Origin: JAFGHJ01 sp964631335
GTDB lineage: Bacteria; Hydrothermota; UBA3072
DNA length: 13,379 nucleotides
Direction of reading: 5' to 3'
Assembly (NCBI GenBank): GCA_964631335.1
Contig: CAZVXD010000052.1
Coordinates: 1 to 13,379, forward strand
Positions 7,702 to 13,379 of this stretch are shown one piece after another. Both the position numbers and the translations under genes were made by a program. Position 1 is the first letter of the stretch. Each line of letters begins with the position of its first letter. Under the pieces are notes generated by a model that was not told the origin of the DNA, ran no database searches, and was given only the letters and a program-made list of their open reading frames with translations.

Positions 7702-8415
7702 CTATTTTTTCTGTCCTGTAACTATCAGATTTTTTCCTATAGGCGGTTCTATTAAATTCTCTAAAAACTTCATAGGTGGAATTATAAATTTATCATACAG
7801 GGAAACATTGGTTCTTGATGTTGTTTTGCCGAGAAGGACGAAAACTATATACCAGAGAATTACGCCCACAGAGTCGAAATAGCTGATATGCTTTACTGAA
7901 AAACCGCTTTTTCGTACAACTTCTGTTAGATTTTTTTTGGAATATCTGCGAAAATGTCCGACTTTTTTATCAAAGTTACTATATAGCCACGGCAATGCTG
8001 GCACGAAAATCAGTAGAAAACCATTTTTTTTCATTGTTTTATACGCGAACAGTAGTTCTTCTTTATCCGATTCTATATGTTCTAGGACATTAATATAGAG
8101 AACCGAATCAAAAAATTCAGAGAACTCCTGATATTTTTCACTCAAAAAGGAGTTTATTGTTATAACTTCTTTTTTTTCTTTGAATTTATTCTTAAGCAGG
8201 GAAAACATATTATCCGAAGGCTCGAAGGCGAATATTCGTTTTATTTTTTCGTTGACCAGAAAACTTGTGAAATTACCGCTGCCGGCGCCGATTTCCGCTA
8301 CATTATTTCCAAGATATGGCTTAAATCTTTGTATTATCCATCGATGGTAATTCTCGGCAAAGGCCATATCTTCTAAATCCTTTCCGAAATAAGACTGTTT
8401 ACTTTTTTCTTTCAC
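7702..8415 (-). CDS. Class I SAM-dependent methyltransferase of a glycan gene cluster
   Basis: This 237-residue protein has the Rossmann methyltransferase order. Motif I is VAEIGAGSGNF (39-49), the acidic ribose-binding residue is Glu65 in FAFEPS, NVLEHI (109-114) is motif IV-like, and LLIFVPALPWLY (134-145) follows. VGHFRRYSKKNL (152-163) is a segment typical of methyltransferases found beside, or fused to, DPM1-like GT2 enzymes. A hydrophobic stretch at about 185-196 may touch the membrane. The start is GTG at 8415; an AAAGGGGAT ribosome site lies about 11 nt upstream, a rather long spacing. The GT2 gene follows on the same strand. The substrate is probably a sugar or lipid-linked glycan, judged from context only. 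Confidence 0.86.
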   Translation of the reverse strand: MKEKSKQSYFGKDLEDMAFAENYHRWIIQRFKPYLGNNVAEIGAGSGNFTSFLVNEKIKRIFAFEPSDNMFSLLKNKFKEKKEVITINSFLSEKYQEFSEFFDSVLYINVLEHIESDKEELLFAYKTMKKNGFLLIFVPALPWLYSNFDKKVGHFRRYSKKNLTEVVRKSGFSVKHISYFDSVGVILWYIVFVLLGKTTSRTNVSLYDKFIIPPMKFLENLIEPPIGKNLIVTGQKK

Positions 8416-8442
8416 TATAGATTTATCCCCTTTAGCTGTTTA

Positions 8443-8470
8443 AGGTTAACTGTTTTCTTTATTTAGTCAA
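8443..8470 (-). promoter_or_regulatory. Probable promoter of the methyltransferase
   Basis: On the minus strand TTGACT (8470-8465), a 16-bp spacer and TAACCT (8448-8443) precede the GTG at 8415 by 27 bp. The -10 box is poor, but position and spacer match the other promoters of the window. Confidence 0.45.
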
Positions 8471-8623
8471 TATCGGTTCTTAATACTTTTTGCTTAAATC
8501 TTTGTAGTACTACCGGTCAACTTTTTGTTTTTTTTAAACTTAGCCACAAGGACACCAAGACGCAAAGTTTTAATTATTTTTTATTAATGTTGGGTACAAA
8601 CCCGAACTCTACAAAAATACTCT

Positions 8624-8679
8624 GTAGCGCGGGGGTTTATCCCCCGCCATTGATTGTTGGGGACGAGCCCCAACGCTAC
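8624..8679. repeat. REPIN-like double hairpin with GTAGCG/CGCTAC ends
   Basis: A 56-bp element is bounded by a 6-bp terminal inverted repeat, GTAGCG (8624-8629) and CGCTAC (8674-8679). It holds two hairpins: GCGGGGG/CCCCCGC (8629-8635 with 8641-8647, loop TTTAT) and GTTGGGG/CCCCAAC (8656-8662 with 8668-8674, loop ACGAG). Each hairpin has GTAG at its outer foot, in opposite orientations. This is the layout of REP doublets mobilised by RAYT (Y1 tyrosine) transposases. No such transposase lies in the window. Confidence 0.65.
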
Positions 8680-8761
8680 GGTTTTTCGGGAGAAGGAAGT
8701 AAATTTGAAATTTATAAATTACAACTCTCAATTTACAATTAAAATCTCTGTGTTCTCTGTG
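8656..8761. repeat. 106-bp dispersed repeat, copy 2
   Basis: This copy aligns without gaps to 4788-4893, at about 90 percent identity by eye. It contains the second hairpin of the REPIN-like element and the following AT-rich and CTGTG words. The first hairpin of the element is not conserved in copy 1, which has GGGAT/ATCCC (4761-4765 with 4772-4776) instead. Confidence 0.85.
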
Positions 8762-8800
8762 CGAGATTATTTCAGGGGTGGGGGTGGTTTTTTGAAAGCC

Positions 8801-8828
8801 TTGACAGGAGTTGCTTATTGATTATTAT
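8801..8828 (+). promoter_or_regulatory. Promoter of the porin-like gene
   Basis: TTGACA (8801-8806) and TATTAT (8823-8828) are 16 bp apart. The start of transcription near 8835 gives a 5' leader of about 95 nt, long compared with other genes here, ending in AGGAGG. Confidence 0.7.
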
Positions 8829-8929
8829 TTTATTTGAGTGTTGATGATTTCTTCTTCGATATATCATTCTATTTTAATATATTTTTCAAAAATTTATTGT
8901 GCAAATTTAAAACCTCATAGGAGGTCGTA

Positions 8930-9940
8930 ATGAGAAGATTAAGTTTTTGGTTCGTTTTGCTGATTGGTTCTTTTGTTTTTGTTCCTGTTTTTCTGGCGGG
9001 AGGAGAACCGGGAGATACTAAAGTATCTATGTTGCTATGGAATAGATATACCAATGAAATTGTCGACGGAGATATACTCTCGAGTGAGTTTGCGTTAAAA
9101 AGAGGTTACTTTAGAATAGAACCCACTATTACCGAAAAAATAAGCGGCAGGTTTAACCTTGATTTCTTTTCCGACGAAACTTCTAATACGGGCGGCGGCG
9201 TTCGAGTAAAATACGCTTATCTTAATTTCGCGGAGACTCTGCCCATACTTGGAAGTGATATTCGTGTTGGTATAATTCAACATTATTTTGGTTTCGGTTA
9301 TGATTGGGAATATATTACAATAGAACAGGTCCTGGAGGAAAGAGAAGGTGTCGCGAAATCCGCGGATTATGGAATCGCTTTCCAGGGGAATCTTCCCGGC
9401 GATAAAGGTGTTTATTCCCTCGGTGTTTATAACGGAGAAGGATATACTGTAACAGGCAATGACCTGGACCTGGATGTTGAGCTACTTGGTAACATAAGAT
9501 ATGCGCTGCTACCCTGTTTTACTTTAGGCGGTTCGGTATTACATATAACCGACGCGGACAAATTTGCCGCTATAGGTCTGGCGCGTTTTTCTAAAGGACC
9601 TGTTGAACTGCGCGGAGAGTATCTTTACCAGAATAAAGACGATGTTAAGAGTACTGGATTTATGATCATGCCTGTTTTGAAACTCGGAGAATTAATGAAT
9701 ATCGACGTAGATATAGTCGGTAGATTTGATTTATGGGATTTAAACACAGAAATTGCCGATGACGGCCATAAACGTATTATCGGAGGGCTTAACTGGAACA
9801 TAATCAGGAACGAAAAAGATAAACCTCAGGTTATACTTCAAATTCAGGGACAGAGAACTATGTATGAAGGTCCTACGCCCGACGTTAACCTTTTGATGGC
9901 TCAGCTGCAGTGGGGTTTCGATAATATTCTCGCGCGATAA
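8930..9940 (+). CDS. Outer-membrane beta-barrel, porin-like protein
   Basis: This 336-residue protein has a clear signal peptide (MRRLSFWF, a hydrophobic core, then FLAGG, cut near residue 23). The mature part is a series of amphipathic strands rich in aromatic and glycine residues, such as FALKRGYFRIEPTITEKISG, VRVKYAYLNFAETLP, DYGIAFQGNLP, GVYSLGVYNGEGY and the last strand LLMAQLQWGF. It resembles the phosphate-selective porin O/P-like and related barrel families, but no substrate can be assigned. It ends in NILAR and not the usual terminal Phe. AGGAGG (8921-8926) lies 3 nt before the ATG, or AGGAGGTC at close to usual spacing when extended. It is a single-gene unit with its own promoter and a strong terminator. 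Confidence 0.8.
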   Translation: MRRLSFWFVLLIGSFVFVPVFLAGGEPGDTKVSMLLWNRYTNEIVDGDILSSEFALKRGYFRIEPTITEKISGRFNLDFFSDETSNTGGGVRVKYAYLNFAETLPILGSDIRVGIIQHYFGFGYDWEYITIEQVLEEREGVAKSADYGIAFQGNLPGDKGVYSLGVYNGEGYTVTGNDLDLDVELLGNIRYALLPCFTLGGSVLHITDADKFAAIGLARFSKGPVELRGEYLYQNKDDVKSTGFMIMPVLKLGELMNIDVDIVGRFDLWDLNTEIADDGHKRIIGGLNWNIIRNEKDKPQVILQIQGQRTMYEGPTPDVNLLMAQLQWGFDNILAR

Positions 9941-9970
9941 TTTTTGATTCCGAAATCATATCGCAAAATT

Positions 9971-10010
9971 AATAATAAGTCCGGTTTTAGCCGGACTTAT
10001 TATTTTTTTT
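9971..10010 (+). terminator. Rho-independent terminator of the porin-like gene
   Basis: A perfect 14-bp stem (9971-9984 with 9991-10004), a 6-nt loop TTTTAG and an 8-T run (10003-10010) follow the stop codon by about 30 bp. It isolates the porin unit from the gene-free region to the right. Confidence 0.95.
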
Positions 10011-10019
10011 ACCGTCGAT

Positions 10020-10441
10020 CCTATTAGGAACTTATACATTTCCACAATTTATTAACTTTTATCTTCAGAACAATTCTCTAGGCTTTTTCGTATTAGAATA
10101 TTTCTAAAAAAATTTTTTAAGAAATTTTTGGGCGCCAGTTTAAACAAATCAAGAGTTTTGACATATCTAATCCCCACAAGTTAAAATCCCATATAAAAAA
10201 ATTTAAAAAAAAAATTCAGTGTTATGATTTTGTTAAACTTTTGTTAAGTTTCTATTATTTAAGGGTTTAATATAAATGCTTGTGGATAAGTCGTATAGTA
10301 TAAGATGCTGTTTGTCAATGTCTTGCAGCCCCTGTTGTAGTTTTTTAACAAGTTTTCCACACAAAATGTTTTTGCCTTTCCCGTGATTTATCTATGGATA
10401 AGAATATAAATTTTCCCCATTTTTGTCATTGGGTGCTGTTC
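10020..10441. other. AT-rich gene-free region with DnaA boxes; candidate oriC
   Basis: This stretch has no gene and none of the usual repeat words. It contains one exact DnaA box, TGTGGATAA (10281-10289, reverse of TTATCCACA), two one-mismatch boxes, TTTTCCACA (10353-10361) and TATGGATAA (10393-10401), and a looser ATTTCCACA (10038-10046). To the left are AT-rich elements: a TTTCT/AGAAA palindrome (10101-10124), a ten-A run (10205-10214) and two TTTTGTTAA units 11 bp apart (10228-10236 and 10239-10247), which would suit an unwinding element. dnaA, dnaN or gidA are not in the window, so origin function is inference. Confidence 0.45.
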
Positions 10442-10469
10442 TTGACATTCAATGTTTTTCTTCTATAAT
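10442..10469 (+). promoter_or_regulatory. Consensus promoter abutting the lamin-tail gene
   Basis: TTGACA (10442-10447), a 16-bp spacer and TATAAT (10464-10469) are both perfect hexamers. Only 8 bp separate the -10 box from the ATG at 10478, so the transcript would be leaderless or have a 1-3 nt leader. Confidence 0.8.
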
Positions 10470-10477
10470 TAACCGGG

Positions 10478-12076
10478 ATGTATTTTTTGTTTTTGTTATT
10501 TTCGAATATGTGTATTAACGAGGTAATGTCGAATCCCCTCGGTTCGGGAGGGGCGGGTAGCCCTGAAGACAGAAATGAATTTATCGAGATTTTTAATTTG
10601 GGTTCTGTGGCGGTCGATTTAGATGGCTGGTTGATTACGGATTTTGATGCAGTAGATGAAATTATTTCTTTTTCCGCGCTTTCAGGGAATTCTAACACTT
10701 TGTTATTGCCCGGAGAATACGCTCTTATCATGGATCCCGAATATGTCGATTCGGGGGAAAATTATATGCCTTACGGTGTTCCCTCGTGTCTTTTGTTGAC
10801 AGTTGGTAATACCACGATAGGGGATGGCCTTTCGACGACTGATCCAATCGCGCTAATTTCTTCGGGTGGCGATACTGTATCCACCTATTATCATACTTTT
10901 GATCCCGGAGACGGTATCTCGGTGGAAAGAGTTTGTCCTGAGAGTTATGATTTCCCTGGAAATTGGAAATCCTGCAAAGATATTTCAGGTTCTACGCCCG
11001 GTCGAGAAAATTCGGTTTATTCGACTCCCGATTTTTCTCTCGATTCGCTCTGGGTGGATGGTAATAATGTATTTGTTGCTTTGTCCAATCCTCACGATAC
11101 GGTGCTTGGAGGAACGGTAGAGATTTTTAACGATGTGAATCGGAATAAGGATCTCGACGAAGGAGAATTAATTGAAAATTTTGCCCTTTTTGAAATTTCT
11201 CAAGATTCTTCATTTGAACTCGATTTCTCTTTGGCTTCTGAGGGTTTTTATGTTCTTGGTTTCGATTTAATTAATAATATTATTTTACGGAGAGTTAGAA
11301 TAGGTGAAGGAATTTCGGATCTGGTTATAAATGAAGTCATGTATGCCCCGAGCGGTCCGCCCGAGTGGATAGAGCTTTTTAATAGGTTTGAATATAATGT
11401 TATCCTGGATTCTTTTGAAATCGATGAAGTTTCTTGTAGCCATTTAGAAATAGCTTCCGGGGATTACCTTATAATTACTTCGGATTCGATTTCTTTTCTG
11501 AGTTATTACGGCGGAATTTCTTACCCTGTTTTTGAAATCGATTTATCTTTCTCGAATAGCGGCGATAGTGTTATTTTAGTGGATGAAAATGGGTTTGTTC
11601 TCGAGAAGGTTCTCTATTCAGGCGATGAAGTGCCTGGTAATTATTCTTTGGAAAGAGTTAACGCTGATATATCCGGTGATAATTCTACAAACTGGGGACA
11701 GTCCTTACCTGAGGGCGGAACTCCCGGAGAGGTAAATTCAATATTCGCCGAGTACAGAAGAGAAGACCTGTCTCTTGCCGTAACACCGCGGCATTTTACT
11801 CCCGATGGGGATGGAGAGGAGGAAACGAGTGTAATTTCGTTTAATCTCCCTTATTTGAGAAACGAAGTAATTCTTAAGATTTTCGATAGGAGGGGACATC
11901 TGTTACGTGAAGATTCTGGGGTTTACGGAGGAGAGGCCGGAGAGTGGATATGGGACGGGAAAGACAAAAGAGGCGAGTTGGTATCTTCAGGGCTTTACAT
12001 AATTCTATTGGTAATCGAAGATGCCGATGAATCTGTGAGAACTGTTGAGAAGGCAGTTGTTTCGGTGGGAAGATAA
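10478..12076 (+). CDS. Secreted protein with two lamin-tail domains and FlgD/CHU_C-like tail
   Basis: In this 532-residue protein, two lamin-tail domains are related to each other. The first spans about 12-180 (INEVMSNP, NEFIEIFNLG, ISVERVCPE, STPGREN) and the second about 282-421 (INEVMYAP, PEWIELFNRF, SLERVNAD, GTPGEVN). Between them, 184-278 is a CARDB-like Ig domain. Residues 436-532 (TPRHFTPDGDGEEE, LKIFDRRGHLL, WIWDGKDKRGELVSSGLY) are the FlgD-Ig/CHU_C-like C-terminal domain of exported proteins in FCB phyla. The start is fixed: an in-frame TAA lies 12 bp upstream and overlaps the -10 box. This leaves a very short export signal, MYFLFLLFSN, with no Lys or Arg. Lamin-tail domains are thought to bind surfaces or polymers at the envelope. 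No terminator was found after it. Confidence 0.88.
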   Translation: MYFLFLLFSNMCINEVMSNPLGSGGAGSPEDRNEFIEIFNLGSVAVDLDGWLITDFDAVDEIISFSALSGNSNTLLLPGEYALIMDPEYVDSGENYMPYGVPSCLLLTVGNTTIGDGLSTTDPIALISSGGDTVSTYYHTFDPGDGISVERVCPESYDFPGNWKSCKDISGSTPGRENSVYSTPDFSLDSLWVDGNNVFVALSNPHDTVLGGTVEIFNDVNRNKDLDEGELIENFALFEISQDSSFELDFSLASEGFYVLGFDLINNIILRRVRIGEGISDLVINEVMYAPSGPPEWIELFNRFEYNVILDSFEIDEVSCSHLEIASGDYLIITSDSISFLSYYGGISYPVFEIDLSFSNSGDSVILVDENGFVLEKVLYSGDEVPGNYSLERVNADISGDNSTNWGQSLPEGGTPGEVNSIFAEYRREDLSLAVTPRHFTPDGDGEEETSVISFNLPYLRNEVILKIFDRRGHLLREDSGVYGGEAGEWIWDGKDKRGELVSSGLYIILLVIEDADESVRTVEKAVVSVGR

Positions 12077-12243
12077 TGTTGGGTCTTAGGTTTTGGGTTT
12101 CAGGTTTCAGTATAATTTTGTTGGTACGTAGATGCGTAGAAGTGTTAGAGCTTAGAAAAGAGTGCAGTGTACGGAGTGCTGAGTGCCGAGTAAACAAAAC
12201 AACAAAATTTCTTTCTTTGTGTTCTTTGCGTCTTTGCGGTAAT
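12077..12243. repeat. Intergenic repeat block between convergent genes
   Basis: Four word families follow each other and fill the gap completely: GGTTTTGGGTTTCAGGTTTC (12090-12109), an 8-bp-period run TAGATGCG/TAGAAGTG/TTAGAGCT/TAGAAAAG (12129-12160), AGTGCAGTGTACGGAGTGCT (12161-12180), and TTTGTGTTCTTTGCGTCTTT (12216-12235). The last family ends at the stop codon of the minus-strand methyltransferase. No terminator hairpin is seen. Confidence 0.7.
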
Positions 12244-12747
12244 TTAAAATAGTTTTTCTTCGGGAGTGAATTTTCTTCCGATAACAATGTTATCCTTTCT
12301 TTCTGTTTTTATCATTGTATTTAAAAATCTTTCCTGTATTTTAGCCCTTTGTGTATTAGATTCGGTTATTATAACGATTCCATCACCTTTTAGAATTCGC
12401 GTAGCTTCCCTGTAAGCCATGAGCGGTTCGGTTCCGAACTGTTCAAGCCAGGAAACCGAGTAAAGAAAGAGGATTCCATCTATAGATTCTTCGGGAAAAG
12501 GCAAATTTACGGCGTTTGCTTTCAGGGGAATTATTTTCCTTGAAATTTCTTCGCTTATTTTTGTGTTTTCTAATGAATAGAGTAATTTTTCTTTAAACTG
12601 TGTCATTTTCTGGTAGCGGTCTACCGCGAAGACAATGGTTCCTTTTGATGCCAGAGTAATAGAAGGTTCGATATTATCCCAACATCCTATATCCACTACT
12701 TTTTTCCCTGGTCCGAATAATGGAATAGATGCAAATTTTTCTTTCAT
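12244..12747 (-). CDS. Short class I SAM-dependent methyltransferase
   Basis: This 167-residue protein resembles the Methyltransf_11 type. VVDIGCWDN (17-25) occupies motif I but lacks the second glycine of GxG (Cys-Trp instead). Asp43 in FAVDRY is the likely ribose-binding acid, LPFPEESIDGILF (82-94) is motif IV-like, and ATRILKGDGIVIITES (115-130) follows. The protein ends at RKFTPEEKLF, somewhat short for the family, and its stop codon touches the intergenic repeat, so the C-terminus may have been trimmed. It has no Shine-Dalgarno; the promoter lies 7 bp before the ATG. It stands alone between two plus-strand genes. The substrate is unknown, and SAM binding is less certain because of the altered motif I. 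Confidence 0.78.
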   Translation of the reverse strand: MKEKFASIPLFGPGKKVVDIGCWDNIEPSITLASKGTIVFAVDRYQKMTQFKEKLLYSLENTKISEEISRKIIPLKANAVNLPFPEESIDGILFLYSVSWLEQFGTEPLMAYREATRILKGDGIVIITESNTQRAKIQERFLNTMIKTERKDNIVIGRKFTPEEKLF

Positions 12748-12754
12748 AGAGTGA

Positions 12755-12782
12755 AAGTTAGGATTTTAATCTTTGTTGTCAA
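12755..12782 (-). promoter_or_regulatory. Promoter abutting the short methyltransferase
   Basis: On the minus strand TTGACA (12782-12777), a 16-bp spacer and TAACTT (12760-12755) end 7 bp before the ATG at 12747. The -35 box is perfect and the -10 box keeps only TAnnnT. The predicted start of transcription is the ATG itself. Confidence 0.5.
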
Positions 12783-12843
12783 CACCCCGCCCTTCCAATA
12801 TTAACCGGGAAACATACGTATTAATTCAATATTCTTTCTGCCG

Positions 12844-12900
12844 CTAAAGCACAAAGACACAAAGAAAAAATCATTTGAGCATTTTCACTTTGTGCTTTAG
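12844..12900. repeat. Perfect 13-bp inverted repeat
   Basis: CTAAAGCACAAAG (12844-12856) is matched by CTTTGTGCTTTAG (12888-12900) across 31 bp. The left arm runs on into a CACAAAGACACAAAG word of the common intergenic family, so this looks like two inverted copies of that family. It lies between the divergent methyltransferase and nucleotidyltransferase genes. Confidence 0.8.
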
Positions 12901-12931
12901 GAATAAAAAATTAGTGTAATCTTAACCGGGG

Positions 12932-12960
12932 TTGACTTTTTTTAGCAATAGCAATAAATT
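12932..12960 (+). promoter_or_regulatory. Possible promoter of the nucleotidyltransferase gene
   Basis: TTGACT (12932-12937) and TAAATT (12955-12960) are 17 bp apart, or ATAAAT at 16 bp. The start near 12967 would leave a leader of about 10 nt with GGAG (12969-12972) near its 5' end. Confidence 0.4.
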
Positions 12961-12976
12961 TAAGCAATGGAGCGTT

Positions 12977-13379
12977 ATGGCAATGAGTAAAGAATTCGAT
13001 ATAAAAGTAGATAAAGAACGAATGGAAGGACTGGATATAGGAATTTTGTATTTGTTTGGTTCCTATGCTGAAGATACTTACAATTCAAATAGTGATTTAG
13101 ACATAGGAGTTGTTTTCAAAAATCCCGGTAACGTTAAAGAAAACACTTTTAAATTGTATGATAGGATATATAGGGTGATAAGTTCTTTGTTTCCTGATTA
13201 CTCTGATAATTTGGATATCGTTTTTTTGAAAAATGCTTCTCTTGAGCTTCAATTTGACGTTATCAGACACGGTAAAGTGATTTATGAGATTTCTCAACAT
13301 TTCAGATTGTCTTACGAAGAACGCGTTTCTATATTATACGCGGATTTTTATCCGCTTCTTGAAGAATCAAATGAGTCAA
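12977..13379 (+). CDS. MNT-domain nucleotidyltransferase (MntA-like antitoxin), 3' partial
   Basis: The reading frame stays open for 134 codons to the window end. The minimal nucleotidyltransferase signature GSX10DXD is exact: Gly28-Ser29 in LFGSYAEDTYNSNSDLDIG, with Asp40 and Asp42. Asp80 in NLDIVFL fits the third metal-binding acid. LQFDVIRHGKVIYE (91-104) and EERVSILYADFYPLL (114-128) match the C-terminal part of MntA proteins, which AMPylate and neutralise HEPN-family RNase toxins (HepT). The gene is near full length, so a hepT-like gene is expected just beyond 13379; this is inference. ATG at 12977 has GGAG 4 nt upstream; ATG at 12983 is an equally good start, with 10-nt spacing. It could instead be a stand-alone nucleotidyltransferase. 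Confidence 0.82.
   Translation, partial: MAMSKEFDIKVDKERMEGLDIGILYLFGSYAEDTYNSNSDLDIGVVFKNPGNVKENTFKLYDRIYRVISSLFPDYSDNLDIVFLKNASLELQFDVIRHGKVIYEISQHFRLSYEERVSILYADFYPLLEESNES

Larger units (their letters stand above)
8520..8800. repeat. Intergenic repeat block upstream of the porin gene
   Basis: This gene-free stretch starts with GCCACAAGGACACCAAGACG (8545-8564), continues with GTTGGGT/ACCCGAAC (8589-8606), contains the REPIN-like double hairpin and repeat copy 2, and ends with CTCTGTGTTCTCTGTGCGAG and a G-rich tract (8774-8787). Nothing in it looks coding. Confidence 0.65.

Noticed and set aside
10158..10187. Promoter TTGACA-18-TAAAAT in the candidate origin region
   Set aside because: The spacer is longer than in the other promoters of the window and no gene or recognisable RNA follows before 10441.
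11874..12287. 137-codon minus-strand ORF
   Set aside because: It overlaps the tail of the lamin-tail gene, runs through a repeat block and into the methyltransferase gene in another frame.

Overview
The window looks like AT-rich bacterial chromosome from a Gram-negative lineage of the FCB/candidate-phylum kind (for example WOR-3/Stahlbacteria, Cloacimonadota, KSB1, Marinimicrobia). This placement is inference. It rests on a gingipain-type C25 protease with a YPNPF-type C-terminal sorting tail, a lamin-tail-domain protein with a FlgD/CHU_C-like tail, a VGIGT-repeat surface protein with the C-terminal module common in Bacteroidota, and an outer-membrane beta-barrel. No rRNA, tRNA, CRISPR array or intact transposase was seen.

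Layout. (1) 1-90: the tail of an unseen plus-strand unit with a strong terminator. (2) 149-4540, minus strand: a surface/secretion unit, with one good promoter, a VGIGT-repeat coiled-coil protein, then a large C25 peptidase with a type IX-like tail. (3) 4550-5333: about 750 bp without a gene, packed with short-period degenerate repeats. (4) 5334-8470: a glycan module made of a plus-strand GT-C membrane glycosyltransferase convergent with a minus-strand class I methyltransferase and a DPM1-like GT2 glycosyltransferase. The likely division of labour is that the GT2 charges a polyprenyl phosphate, the GT-C enzyme uses such donors across the membrane, and the methyltransferase modifies a sugar or lipid intermediate. 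(5) 8471-8800: more repeats, including a REPIN-like double hairpin. (6) 8801-10010: an outer-membrane porin-like gene with promoter, Shine-Dalgarno and terminator. (7) 10020-10441: a gene-free AT-rich region with a cluster of DnaA boxes, a candidate replication origin. (8) 10442-12076: a secreted two-lamin-tail-domain protein from a consensus promoter that abuts its start codon. (9) 12077-12782: a repeat block, then a short methyltransferase on the minus strand. (10) 12844-13379: a perfect 13-bp inverted repeat, then an MNT-type nucleotidyltransferase (antitoxin-like) cut by the window end.

Two window-wide patterns stand out. First, nearly every transcription unit is preceded by TTGAC(A/T), usually a 16-bp spacer, and a TAnnnT -10 box. 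In four cases the -10 box lies only 6-9 bp before the ATG, which implies leaderless mRNAs, while the surface-protein genes have normal Shine-Dalgarno leaders. Second, almost all intergenic space away from the candidate origin is made of degenerate tandem words of 7-9 bp (families such as CTCTGTG, TTTGCGTC, TGGACTT, CGCTCTAA), which begin right at stop codons and recur in both orientations.
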